A DNA stretch of 64,000 nucleotides from Nocardia sp. NBC_01730 (GTDB taxonomy: Bacteria; Actinomycetota; Actinomycetes; Mycobacteriales; Mycobacteriaceae). The translations under genes were made by a program, and so were the position numbers. Each line of letters begins with the position of its first letter. Within the stretch, counting starts at the first letter, position 1. Shown here one piece after another: positions 26,654-35,230 of the stretch. Location: NCBI RefSeq assembly GCF_035920445.1, contig NZ_CP109162.1, forward strand, positions 1-64,000, read 5' to 3'. Under the pieces are notes generated by a model. The model saw only the letters and a program-made list of their open reading frames with translations, had not been told where the DNA came from and did no database searches.

Positions 26654-27229
26654 ATGCCCCGCCGGACACTCGACAACCCGATCGTGCTCGCGGTGCTCGG
26701 CCTGCTACTGGAACGGCCGTCGCATCCGCATCAGATGCTCGCCGATCTGCGGGGACGCAGTGACGACTACGCGGTCGCGATCAATCGCGGCTCGCTCTAC
26801 ACCGTGGTACGGGCTCTGACCGACGTCGGATGGATCGCGGCCCAGGACCAGGAGCGCTCCGGCAACCGCCCGGAGCGGACGGTCTACGCGCTGACCGACG
26901 CGGGGAGTGAGGAACTCGTGCGGCGGTTGGATGCCCAGATCCGCGATCCGGGCCGCGAGTTCTCCCGCTTCCTCGGTGCGGTCGCCTACCTCGGCGCCCT
27001 CGGCTCGGACGGCGCCGTCGCTGCCCTCGCTGAACGTTCCGCGCGACTGCGCGAACGTACCGCCGCGGACGCCGAGCGACTCGCCGAGGTGCTGAGGGGC
27101 GACGTTCCGCGCCTGTTCGTCATCGAGGCCGAATACGCGCTTGCCCTGGCCCGCGCCGAACTGGACTGGATCGACTCGGTCGTCGACGACATCCGCACCG
27201 GTGTATTGCGCTGGCCGACGGCCACCTGA
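26654..27229 (+). CDS. PadR-family transcriptional regulator
   Basis: The 191-residue protein has the PadR winged helix at the N-terminus (NPIVLAVLGLLLERPSHPHQM, then NRGSLYTVVRALTDVGWI and the wing PERTVYALTDAG) and a C-terminal helical dimerisation domain (about 95-185). It probably represses itself and the following glycosidase-like gene, 25 bases downstream. The effector is unknown. A near-perfect operator lies just before the start. Confidence 0.88.
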   Translation: MPRRTLDNPIVLAVLGLLLERPSHPHQMLADLRGRSDDYAVAINRGSLYTVVRALTDVGWIAAQDQERSGNRPERTVYALTDAGSEELVRRLDAQIRDPGREFSRFLGAVAYLGALGSDGAVAALAERSARLRERTAADAERLAEVLRGDVPRLFVIEAEYALALARAELDWIDSVVDDIRTGVLRWPTAT

Positions 27230-27254
27230 CCTCGAATCGAAAGGACCGCGAGAA

Positions 27255-28244
27255 ATGTCGAAAGCACACGCCGATGGCCTGCTGTTCGGGGTGTACCCGG
27301 GTGGCGCGGCGGGCGACGACAGTGGGGGACTGGCGGTCGGTCCACCGGACGACCCGGCAGAGATATCCGCCGCGCTCGACCTGCTGCAAGGGCGACCGGG
27401 CCGCCCGTTCCTGGTGCGCGCCTACATTGCCTTCGACGACGGGACCGCTGTCAGCACGCGGCACGCGACCGCCGCACCTGTCGACGCGGCACGGTACGCC
27501 GAGCGTGGACGCACGCTCGATCTCGTCGCCCAGTACCGGTCCGCATCGGGAAATGTCGACGGCTACTGCCGCTTCGTGCGCCAACTCGTCGAGCAGTTCG
27601 GCGCGATAACCAGCACCCTGCAGGTGGCCGAGGAGCCAGATGTCACGGACAACCCGATGCTGGACGGCTACTACCCGAACGTCGTCCAAGCGATCGTGCG
27701 TGGCGTGTCCGCGGGCAAGGCGCGGGCGCGCGAGCTCGGATTCGACCACCTGCGTGTGGGTTTCAACAGCACTCCGCTGTTCGGGCCCGCCGCATCGTTT
27801 CCGGCGACGCTGACCGAGTATGGGGGAGTGGAGTTCGTCCGCGACCTGGACTATGTGGGCTTGGACTTCTTCCCCGACGTCTTCCGCCCCGTTCCGGACA
27901 CCGAACTCGCCGATGCCGTCGCCGGACTGCTCCGGCACCACCGCGCCGCGGTATTGGCCCCGGCGGGCCTGGACCACCCGCCGTTGCATATCACCGAACA
28001 CGGCTGGCCCACCGGGCCCGACCGGACGCCGCGTCGGCAGGCCGAGGTGGTCGACATTGTCGTCCGGATCGTCGCCGCCGAGGCGGAGGCGCTGCGCCTG
28101 AGCGGATACACCCACTTCGCGCTGCGCGACGCCGACAGTGCGAACCCGGACCTCTTCCATCAGCTCGGGCTCATGACTGATGGCTACATCCCCAAACCTG
28201 CCTTCGAGACCCTGCGCGCCTTGGTCGACAAGCACAGCGCCTGA
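27255..28244 (+). CDS. Putative clan GH-A-like (TIM-barrel) hydrolase
   Basis: The 329-residue cytoplasmic protein has no signal peptide. The pattern suggests a glycoside-hydrolase barrel: LQVAEEPD resembles the acid/base strand-4 end, and LHITEHGWPTG resembles the strand-7 nucleophile Glu of clan GH-A. HFALRDADS near the end resembles the strand-8 region. I cannot assign a family or substrate. ATG 27255 follows AAAGGACCGCGAG. It is probably co-transcribed with padR, which suggests control by a small molecule. Confidence 0.6.
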   Translation: MSKAHADGLLFGVYPGGAAGDDSGGLAVGPPDDPAEISAALDLLQGRPGRPFLVRAYIAFDDGTAVSTRHATAAPVDAARYAERGRTLDLVAQYRSASGNVDGYCRFVRQLVEQFGAITSTLQVAEEPDVTDNPMLDGYYPNVVQAIVRGVSAGKARARELGFDHLRVGFNSTPLFGPAASFPATLTEYGGVEFVRDLDYVGLDFFPDVFRPVPDTELADAVAGLLRHHRAAVLAPAGLDHPPLHITEHGWPTGPDRTPRRQAEVVDIVVRIVAAEAEALRLSGYTHFALRDADSANPDLFHQLGLMTDGYIPKPAFETLRALVDKHSA

Positions 28245-28451
28245 ACCCGCCGTGGCATGCCGATAAGTCGCGCCACGGTGGGATCGACGACCAGCGTGAC
28301 GGTTCCCGAGAGCCGGGCCCGCCTCCCCGCCTCCCCCTCATGCCAAAGTGGCGCACTATCGGCTATCTACGGCAGAATATCACCAACTGCACTTTTATCA
28401 TTCAGCGCGTCCGGTTGTGCGGTATCAGCAAACACCTGGCATTATTCGATC

Positions 28452-29210
28452 ATGGTCATTCCCAGCGTGCTGCCGGAACCCCCGACCGAGGGAACTCCGT
28501 TCGAGACCGGATGGCCGGTCCGTGTCGCCGACACCGCCCCCGACCAGCGGCTGCGGCTCGACGCTGTCGCGCGATATCTGCAGGACATCGGGTACGAGCA
28601 TCTCGACGCTGTCGAGGAGGGCGACACCCACCTCGGGTGGGTGGTCCGCCGGACGGTGATCGACGTGCTCAAACCCATCGAAATCGGCGAACGGGTCACC
28701 TTGCGCCGCTGGTGCTCGGCCCTGTCCAACCGCTGGTGCAACATGCGCGTCCAGGTGTGCGGAACCCGGGGCGGGCTGATGGAGACGGAGGCCTTCCTGA
28801 TCCATTTCGGTACCGAATCCGGCGTTCCGGCCCGGATGAGCGACCGCTTCATGGCACCGATGCTGGCCAGCACGACCGAACACCGGCTGCGCTGGAAGGC
28901 CGCGCTCACCGCCCCGATGCCGCCCGCCGACGAGCCCGGCGTCCAGACCCGTCCGTTCCCGCTCCGGGTCACCGACATCGACTTGCTCGACCATGTGAAC
29001 AACGCGGTCTACCTGAGCGCCGTCGAGGAGATCCTCGCCGATCACGCCGAACTGAAATCCGGCCCGCACCGCACCGTCATCGAGTACGCGAAGCCGGTGC
29101 GCTTCGGCGACGACCTCCAGCTCATCGCGCGCCGCACGGGCTCCTCCCTCGATCTCTGGTTCGCCATCGGCGCGGAGTCCCGCGCGGTCGCGCGCATCAC
29201 CCCGCGCTGA
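28452..29210 (+). CDS. Acyl-ACP thioesterase-like protein (double hotdog)
   Basis: The 252-residue product has two hotdog-like halves: LRLDAVARYLQDIGYEHLD with VVRRTVIDVLKPIEIGERVTLRRWC, then VTDIDLLDHVNNAVYLSAVEE with IEYAKPVRFGDDLQL. The DxxDHVNN pattern is typical of acyl-ACP thioesterases. It probably releases fatty acids from acyl carrier protein. ATG 28452 is preferred to the longer frame because homology begins there; an AT-rich CATTATTCGATC just before it could be a promoter for a leaderless mRNA. Confidence 0.8.
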   Translation: MVIPSVLPEPPTEGTPFETGWPVRVADTAPDQRLRLDAVARYLQDIGYEHLDAVEEGDTHLGWVVRRTVIDVLKPIEIGERVTLRRWCSALSNRWCNMRVQVCGTRGGLMETEAFLIHFGTESGVPARMSDRFMAPMLASTTEHRLRWKAALTAPMPPADEPGVQTRPFPLRVTDIDLLDHVNNAVYLSAVEEILADHAELKSGPHRTVIEYAKPVRFGDDLQLIARRTGSSLDLWFAIGAESRAVARITPR

Positions 29211-29217
29211 CGCGCCA

Positions 29218-29495
29218 GCTTCTCGACGGTGCATGGCTGCCGGATACGCGGTCGCGAACCTGGGTTCGTCGATCGGATCGCCGAACACCGCACGCTCACC
29301 GAGGAAGGTGGTGGCTGCTCGCGCTCCCGCCGCGCGAGCGGAACCAGCCGGTCGCGCATGCGGTCCACGATCTCGATCGGCTCACCCTGCTCATCGGTGG
29401 CCTGGCGTAGCGCGACTACCGCTGCCGCACGGACGATATCGCCGTCGGTCGCGAGCTGCCGGCGGACCACCGGCAACAGCCGTTTCGGTCCGGTC
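29218..29495 (-). pseudogene. Remnant of a mannitol-dehydrogenase-family C-terminus
   Basis: The minus strand reads PKRLLPVVRRQLATDGDIV, then EQGEPIEIVDRMRDRLVPLAR, then in a shifted frame FLGERAVFGDPIDEPRFA. These pieces match, in order, the end of long-chain mannitol dehydrogenases (K-P-x-x-LLP, DE-G-x-P-IEV-DP, VFGD-x-x-x-DPRF). The frame changes near 29310, there is no start and the N-terminal three quarters are missing. It fills the 366 bases between the thioesterase and dps genes. Confidence 0.5.
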
Positions 29496-29576
29496 GGAGG
29501 ATTGCGCAAGTGGTTTAACGCTGCGCAGGTGGGTAGCCCGTCGATGACCAGTGACCGATGCGGAAAGGCGGGAGCG

Positions 29577-30056
29577 ATGATCGAACCCATCACGAGCACC
29601 CTCGACCCGGAGCAGCAGCGTATTGCGGGCCAGACACTGCGTGCGACAGTGATCGACCTGATCGACCTGTCGCTGATCGCCAAGCAGGCACACTGGAACG
29701 TGATCGGTGCCAATTTCCGTTCGGTGCACCTGGCGTTGGACGAATTGGTCACGGCGGCAAGGGAATTCACCGACGCCGCTGCGGAGCGCTGCACCGCCGT
29801 AGGGATCAGCCCGGACGGACGCGCTGCGATGGTGGCCAGGGATTCCGGCGCTCTCGGAATCAGCGACGGCTGGCAACAGGACACCGACGTCATCGATGCG
29901 ATCGTCGGCAACCTCGCCGCGGTGATCGAGCGGCTGCGCGAGCGTATCGCCGCGACCGAGAAGGCCGACCCGGTCACCCAGGACCTCTTCCTGGCCATCG
30001 CCGCCCGACTCGAGCAGCTGCACTGGATGTGGCAGGCGCAGCTCGCCGCGGTGTGA
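29577..30056 (+). CDS. Dps-family ferritin-like DNA-protection protein
   Basis: The 159-residue four-helix protein carries the Dps ferroxidase region AKQAHWNVIGANFRSVHLALDELV (first His in HWN, second in VHLALDE) and a matching C-terminal helix LFLAIAARLEQLHWMWQAQL. Dps stores iron and protects DNA from peroxide. The start ATG 29577 follows GGCGGGAG. It overlaps the next gene by one base. Confidence 0.9.
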   Translation: MIEPITSTLDPEQQRIAGQTLRATVIDLIDLSLIAKQAHWNVIGANFRSVHLALDELVTAAREFTDAAAERCTAVGISPDGRAAMVARDSGALGISDGWQQDTDVIDAIVGNLAAVIERLRERIAATEKADPVTQDLFLAIAARLEQLHWMWQAQLAAV

Positions 30057-30523
30057 TGCACATGGTCACCGGCGCGTTCGGTGCGCAAGCCGCGGCTACC
30101 ACCACGGTCGCCGTCCGGATTCCCGCCGCCGCACAGCATTTGGCCATGGTGCGCGGGCTGACCGATACGGTGTGCCTGGTGGCCGACTTTCCCCTCGCCG
30201 CGGCCGCCGACATCCGGCTGGCGATCAACGAGATCGCCACCATGCTGATGATCGACGCTGTGCCGGGCTCGTTGCTCGGCTGTGCGTTCACCTACAGCGC
30301 GAACCGGATGGTCGTGCGGGTCGACGCGATCGCCGAACACGAAGTCGAGGTCAGCGGCGACCCGCTGAGCTGGGAGTTGGTCCGGATGCTCACCAGCTCT
30401 ACGTCGATGTCCCGTGACCCTTTTGAAACAGATGCGCGTGGGTATCCGACCGCCATCGAATTCAGTTGGGAACGAGGAATATCCGATGACACCGCCGTCA
30501 CCGGGGGATGGCCGATTCGCTGA
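30056..30523 (+). CDS. RsbW-like ATP-binding anti-sigma factor
   Basis: The 155-residue protein resembles the GHKL serine-kinase anti-sigma factors (RsbW/UsfX): RIPAAAQHLAMVRGLTD, then DIRLAINEIATML at the N-box position and CAFTYSANRMVVRVDA. The usual N-box Asn is not visible, and I recall the same for other actinobacterial members. Starts at 30056 (overlapping the dps stop, TGATG) and 30062 are both possible. Coupling to dps suggests a stress-response unit. The partner sigma factor is not in the window. Confidence 0.7.
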   Translation: MHMVTGAFGAQAAATTTVAVRIPAAAQHLAMVRGLTDTVCLVADFPLAAAADIRLAINEIATMLMIDAVPGSLLGCAFTYSANRMVVRVDAIAEHEVEVSGDPLSWELVRMLTSSTSMSRDPFETDARGYPTAIEFSWERGISDDTAVTGGWPIR

Positions 30524-30537
30524 GCCCGGCCCCGGCC

Positions 30538-31905
30538 TCAGCAGACCGCCTCCTCGAGGTCGGCCAGCGCCGACTCCAGGTGGTTGAGCAGCACGGGCGC
30601 GTCGGGCACGCTGCGGCGGCAGGCGACGATGCCGATGTCGAGGTTGTCGGCGTTGCTGGTGAGGGTGATGTTGATCGCTTGGCCGTCGATCGGGATCGAG
30701 AGCGGGTAGGTGGCGTCCAGGCGGGCGCCGTTCCAGTACCGGTGCTCGCGTGGTCCTGGCACATTGGAGATGACGATGTTGAACGGCGGGCTGGTCAGCG
30801 CGATGGTGGCGGGCATCAGCAGTGACAGCGCTAGCGGGCTCAGCGTCAGCGCGGACAGTGAGACGGCCTGCGCGCGGGAGAGCGAGCGGTAGATGTCCTT
30901 GCTGCGCCGCATCGAGGAGCTGATCGCCGCCAGCCGCGCGGCCGGGTCGGCGAGATCGGTGGCGAGGTTGCACAGCAGCGCCGCCAGCGCGTTGCCGTCG
31001 GTGTCGTCGCCGTCGTCGGAATCCTGCCGCAGTGACACCGGCACCATCGCGACCAAGGGCTTATCAGGAAGGGCTTGGTGCTCGATCAGGTACGTGCGCA
31101 GCGCGCCCGCCGACATGGCCAGCACCACGTCGTTGACCGTCGCGTCCGTCGCCTTCTTGACCTGCCGGACCCGATCGAGCGGCCAGGAGCGGGCGGCGCA
31201 GCGGCGTGCCCCGCCGATCGGGACGTTGAACAGGGTGCGCGGCGCGGCGAACGGCAGGGTCAGCTGCTGTTCGACCAGCGCCGCGCGGGCCAGGCGCAAG
31301 GCCGTCGGCGCGGTGCCCGCCGCTGCAAGCATCCCGCGTGCCATGGCGCCGAGCGAGCGTTGGCGGGGTAGGTTCTCGGTGCGTCGGCCGGATGACGGCA
31401 GATGCCAGGGCACCAGCGCTTCGCCGGAGTCGGGGTCGCTGGTGAGTGTCCGCTGCAGCAGTCGCTGGGCGCCGACGCCGTCGATGAGGGCATGGTGCAT
31501 TTTGGCGTACACGCCGACCCGGTCGTCCGCGAGCCCTTCGATCAGATGCACTTCCCACAGCGGCCGATGGCGGTCGAGCAGCGTGCTGTGCAGTCCGGCG
31601 GCGACTTCTACCAGCGCGTCCAGATTCCCGGATTCCGGGAGCGCCCAACGCTGTACGTGGTAGTCGAGGTCGACGGTACCGTCCACGGTCCACGCCAGCT
31701 GGGGGGAACCGAACAGCCGGGCCGGGCGCTTGCGGAAGGTGCGATGGAAATTCCGGTCGGCCGCCAAGGTCGCGTACGCGCGTCGCGCGAACTCGGATCC
31801 TGTGCTTTCCATCGGATCGAAAACCTGTAGCGAACCGACGTGCATCGGGTGCTCTCGTGATTCCGCGATGAGAAATAGGGCGTCGACCGGCGAAATGAAA
31901 TCCAT
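30538..31905 (-). CDS. Wax ester synthase/diacylglycerol acyltransferase (WS/DGAT)
   Basis: The 455-residue enzyme joins acyl-CoA to fatty alcohol or diacylglycerol. The acyltransferase motif HHALIDG is at 137-143, preceded by PLWEVHLIEGL and followed by the C-terminal block NIVISNVPGPREHRYWNGARL. ATG 31905 is chosen over 31941, because AGGAGGG lies eight bases before it and family members begin MxxISPxDxxF. Many paralogues are usual in Nocardia and Mycobacterium. Confidence 0.93.
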   Translation of the reverse strand: MDFISPVDALFLIAESREHPMHVGSLQVFDPMESTGSEFARRAYATLAADRNFHRTFRKRPARLFGSPQLAWTVDGTVDLDYHVQRWALPESGNLDALVEVAAGLHSTLLDRHRPLWEVHLIEGLADDRVGVYAKMHHALIDGVGAQRLLQRTLTSDPDSGEALVPWHLPSSGRRTENLPRQRSLGAMARGMLAAAGTAPTALRLARAALVEQQLTLPFAAPRTLFNVPIGGARRCAARSWPLDRVRQVKKATDATVNDVVLAMSAGALRTYLIEHQALPDKPLVAMVPVSLRQDSDDGDDTDGNALAALLCNLATDLADPAARLAAISSSMRRSKDIYRSLSRAQAVSLSALTLSPLALSLLMPATIALTSPPFNIVISNVPGPREHRYWNGARLDATYPLSIPIDGQAINITLTSNADNLDIGIVACRRSVPDAPVLLNHLESALADLEEAVC

Positions 31906-32113
31906 GGGCAGTCCCTCCTGACGACGCTGCAGCTTCGCCACGATCTGGTTCGAGTTCAGGGTGGCAGGTGTCGGCGTCGGGCATGCCCACTGCTCATAAC
32001 GCCAGAGCGGTACCGCGCGGTCGACGACAATCCACCAACCGATGATTCGATGCCGAATCCGAACCGGCTGGGCGGCTTGCCGTTCTTTTATTGCGTCTTT
32101 ATTGCGCGTCGGC

Positions 32114-32761
32114 TCAGGACAGGCGGCTGACCGGCCAATCGTGCGGCAGCCCCAGGCGTTCGCTGATCATGCTGACCGCGGTGTGCAGCGCCTGGATCTC
32201 GTCGACGCCGGTGGCGACGGAAGAGCCCTGCTCGCTGATGTGGAACCGGCATAGATGACGTCCGTCGGCCGCGAGGTACGGCCTGCCGATGATGATCGAC
32301 AGCGAGCTGTCGGCGTCGCGCAGAGTGCGCGCGGCAATCAGCGCCTGCGGCTCGTGATCCGCTGTCGCTGCGGCACGGGACGGCCGAGTGGGGGCGGCGG
32401 GGAACCGTGGATCGGACGGTTCGGTCACCTCGAACTGCGCCCCTCGGTCGTTGGCCTGTCGCAGCTCGGCGGCGATCTCCTGGAGGGCGCGGTACAGCGC
32501 CGCGATCGTATCGGCGCCGTGCGCCCAGCGCTCTCCGATGTCTTGGATGCGGAATCCGCACACCACACCGGTGTCGCCGGGGGCCATCTGCGGTTTGCCG
32601 ACTTCGATCGACACTTCCCGCGTCGCGTCGGCGATGGTCCGGGTCGCGATCACTTCCCTGATCCGCCGCCATTTCGTGCTCGCGATCGCATCGCCGTGTT
32701 CGGACTCGCGCATTGCGGGCGTGGTCGTGTCGCCAGTGACCCGCGCCTGTATCGCTCCCAT
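32114..32761 (-). CDS. Duplicated small-domain protein (DUF6968-like)
   Basis: The 215-residue product contains two related copies of one domain: about 30-100 (RTIADATREVSIEVGKPQM, IQDIGERWAHGADTIAALYRAL) and about 140-210 (RTLRDADSSLSIIIGRPYL, ISEQGSSVATGVDEIQALHTAV). The repeated pattern is a beta strand with x-x-IGxP, a Cys-x-(F/I)xI strand and a GxDxIxAL helix. I recognise the pattern as resembling DUF6968; the function is unknown. ATG 32761 is taken in place of the longer open frame to 32878. Confidence 0.7.
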   Translation of the reverse strand: MGAIQARVTGDTTTPAMRESEHGDAIASTKWRRIREVIATRTIADATREVSIEVGKPQMAPGDTGVVCGFRIQDIGERWAHGADTIAALYRALQEIAAELRQANDRGAQFEVTEPSDPRFPAAPTRPSRAAATADHEPQALIAARTLRDADSSLSIIIGRPYLAADGRHLCRFHISEQGSSVATGVDEIQALHTAVSMISERLGLPHDWPVSRLS

Positions 32762-32984
32762 AGATGATGGAGTACCCAACCTGCTCGCAGGTTTACCCTG
32801 CGGTTCGCGTGACCTGGAACGCAGGGCCGGATCGGGACGGGAGAAGCACCACGATGTCGGTGGTGGTTGTCTCGACACGCTCGATCCCGCAAGATGGCTA
32901 CCGGGTGGTTAACGTGCTGTGGGCTTGGCACACCGTCGCTGAGATGTGATGGTGGGCCCGCGACGATGAAGAGGGGCGGACGAA

Positions 32985-33494
32985 GTGGTCACGATTGCGC
33001 AGTTGCGAGCGGTTTTGTCGATTCTGCGTGTCGACCCGGACGAGGTCGGCGCGCGGCTGGGTGACACCGGTCTACGCGGTCCGAACACGGAGCGGGCCAT
33101 GCTGGTCGGATTGCTACATCGGGTGGCGAGCAGTGAGCTGCGGCAGGTCATCACCACCACGGACGACGACCAGGCTGCCAAGGCCGCCGCGGTCAGCGCG
33201 CAACCGGTGGACGGTGAGAATGCCGCGGAACAAGTCCGTTTCGACGCACAGTGGCTGCACGACCGGATCGGTGCTCTCGCGGCGGGCACCACCGTGGATC
33301 CGGTACCGGTCCTGCTCGACGCCGCCGCACGCTCCACTGACGCGGCCGAGGCATTGCTCCTGCTCAGCCGCAACCCCCGCGGCGGCGACGCAGAAGCCAG
33401 ATGGGAGCGGGCACTCGACGATCTCGGCTGGGCTTACCACTTGATCAACGACGAGCGCGTGGGGCGCTCGAACACGACGACCGCGCCGCTGTAG
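32985..33494 (+). CDS. Hypothetical helical protein
   Basis: The 169-residue product is mostly helical (VTIAQLRAVLSILRVDPDEVGARLG, then EARWERALDDLGWAYHLI) and has no motif I recognise. The GTG start follows GAGGGGCGGA. It is divergent from the duplicated-domain gene and convergent with a secreted protein gene, separated by strong hairpins. Codon use fits the neighbours. Confidence 0.65.
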   Translation: MVTIAQLRAVLSILRVDPDEVGARLGDTGLRGPNTERAMLVGLLHRVASSELRQVITTTDDDQAAKAAAVSAQPVDGENAAEQVRFDAQWLHDRIGALAAGTTVDPVPVLLDAAARSTDAAEALLLLSRNPRGGDAEARWERALDDLGWAYHLINDERVGRSNTTTAPL

Positions 33495-33538
33495 CGGCGC
33501 GGTGCTCGTCCCGGCGGCGGCGTGCGCGCCGCCGGGAC
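33481..33538. terminator. Two back-to-back hairpins between convergent genes
   Basis: CCGCGCCG with CGGCGCGG (33481-33502) overlaps the end of the upstream gene. GTCCCGGCGGCG with CGCCGCCGGGAC (33508-33538) is a perfect 12-base-pair stem with a seven-base loop. Together they probably terminate transcription from both directions. Confidence 0.7.
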
Positions 33539-33544
33539 CAGCTG

Positions 33545-34315
33545 TCAGTTCGGCTGCGCCGATGCGGATTGCGCGGGCTTGTCGGCCCAGCGGGTGGTGC
33601 CGTCGGCCGCCTGCAATGTGGTGAGCAGGTCCACGCCCGCTGTGAGGAGAGTGGGGCCGCCGATCGCGATGGACCCGAGGATGCCGCCGAGGGTCGCGCC
33701 GGTCAGCAGGCCGGCAACACAGCCGACCACGATCGTGGCGACGCAGCCGATCGTGGCGCCGATGGCGGTGCCGATGAAGCCGCCGACGGCGGTGGCCAGA
33801 CCGAACTGGCCGGCGAATTCGTCACGGGCGCGCTGGTTTTCGGTCCTCGACGCCACCGGCTGGGCGACGAGCGGTTCGCCGATCGCCAGCGCCTCTGGCC
33901 TGGTCGGCGTCAGCTCCAGCATCGTGGCGTCTTTCTTCAACTCCGGCCGCACCGGGATCGCGGTGCCGGCGACCCGGACGTCCAGCGGCAACGTCATGGC
34001 GACACGCCCGTCACGGTCCAGGATGTCGACCACGTCGATCACTTGCGCGGCGTCGGCGCGGGCGCCGTTGCTGTCGACGAGCACACCGTTCCGCTCGGTC
34101 AGCCGGGCGTTCGCGTCGGTACCCACGTGGTCCCGAAGTGCCTTGAACAACTCGAACGTTCCGTCTTTGAGCGCGGCGACCACCGTCTTGTCCACTAGTC
34201 GGACCGAGTAGACGATGTTGTCGGGTGTCGTCGGCTCGGCATGTGCCACGCCGGTGCTGAGAGTCAGGGAACCGATGGCCAGTATCGCTGCCGCAGTGAC
34301 GCCGCGGAGTTGCAT
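33545..34315 (-). CDS. Secreted protein with a C-terminal glycine-zipper hydrophobic segment
   Basis: The 256-residue product begins with a clear signal peptide (MQLRGVTAAAILAIGSLTLS, cleavage probably after GVAHA). A middle domain (about 30-125) has alternating strands, and a Gly-rich hydrophobic stretch (about 165-220, GGFIGTAIGATIGC and GLLTGATLGGILGS) contains two Cys. Similar secreted proteins are frequent in Nocardia as I recall. Function is unknown, but a membrane-inserting or envelope role is possible. Confidence 0.75.
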   Translation of the reverse strand: MQLRGVTAAAILAIGSLTLSTGVAHAEPTTPDNIVYSVRLVDKTVVAALKDGTFELFKALRDHVGTDANARLTERNGVLVDSNGARADAAQVIDVVDILDRDGRVAMTLPLDVRVAGTAIPVRPELKKDATMLELTPTRPEALAIGEPLVAQPVASRTENQRARDEFAGQFGLATAVGGFIGTAIGATIGCVATIVVGCVAGLLTGATLGGILGSIAIGGPTLLTAGVDLLTTLQAADGTTRWADKPAQSASAQPN

Positions 34316-34845
34316 GATTTATCCATTCCGTCATGAGATTTCGCAGCTGCGTCCTGCTCGAGCGGACCCGCGCACTTCCGGTAGCGCAAGAACAGCCGCT
34401 GAGGTCGCAGAGGAGCCTAGCAGCGCGTGTAGCAACCGATGAGCGTTCTGGCCGGACGAGTTTCGGCGCGCGGGCGGCGCGCGGGGCTCAGCGGGATGCG
34501 TCCTGCGGTTCGGGGCACCATCTTCGTCTCCCGCTGTGTCAAACCTCGAAATTCGTCGTAGCGGCAAGGGCCAGAGACGGTTTCGACAGTGTTCGAGCGG
34601 CAGGTGGCACCGGTCTTCGGAAGCCCGCACGGATTCGCCACGGCCTGCCGATGCGTCATTCGGTCCGGTGGCGGGCGTCCGGCCCGTGGGGATGCGGCGA
34701 TTCGACGCGACGCGATTGTGCATCGGCATTGTCCTGCAAATTTGCTAGCGGTAGTGTCCAGACGCATGTCCAGCTACATGTCTCTCGGTGATGTCGATCG
34801 GGCGCGCTCCGACGAGAACCCGTTATCGAAACTGGGGTGTGCGCC
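34316..34845. other. 530-base region without a recognised gene
   Basis: Open frames on both strands have Arg/Ser-rich shadow translations. The region lies between the secreted protein gene and the decayed P450 region, so it may hold the promoter of the former gene (minus) and the old P450 promoter (plus). Confidence 0.5.
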
Positions 34846-35230
34846 ATGAAGGCCGCTTCCTTGCAACCTGTGCGGTTCGGCCCGTACGACTACGGGTTCC
34901 ATGAGGATCCGTATCCGACGTATCACCGGCTGCGTAGCGAGGCGCCGCTGTATCACAATCCTGATCGGGGTTTCTGGGCGCTGTCGGGGCATGCGGATGT
35001 GACCGCGGCGTTTCGGGACAGCGGGCGATTGTCGAGTGCGAACGGTGTGTCGCTGGATGCGGCGGCGCGGGGTCCACACGCGCATCGGGTGATGTCGTTT
35101 CTGGACGCTGTCCCATCTCGAACCGGCGCTGGCGCGCGAGAGATTCGATTGGATCGATGAGTTCGCGGGCAAGCTGCGGATGGATGTGATCTCCGAGTTG
35201 ATGGGTGTCCCGGAGGGCGACCGTGCGGAG
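34846..35230 (+). pseudogene. Decayed cytochrome P450 N-terminus
   Basis: The ATG at 34846 opens a P450 start: FGPYDYGFHEDPYPTYHRLR, then FWALSGHADVTAAFRDS and SSANGVSLDAAARGPHAHRV. At about 35100 the text jumps in a new frame to HLEPALARERFDWIDEF and KLRMDVISELMGVPEGDRAE. About 35 residues that normally connect these blocks (the MDPPxHxRxRxLVxxxFTP region) are missing and the frame is lost. The I helix, ExxR and heme-Cys parts are absent altogether. The gene cannot make a P450. Confidence 0.8.

Noticed and set aside
26640..26654. A fifth TGATATATCA-like site before padR (CTGATATAGATAG)
   Set aside because: Only the left half matches and the palindrome is not kept; the gene is unrelated to the pathway.
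29042..30973. 643-residue minus-strand ORF across dps and the anti-sigma gene
   Set aside because: It overlaps two supported genes on the other strand. Only its 29300-29495 part shows homology, treated as a pseudogene.
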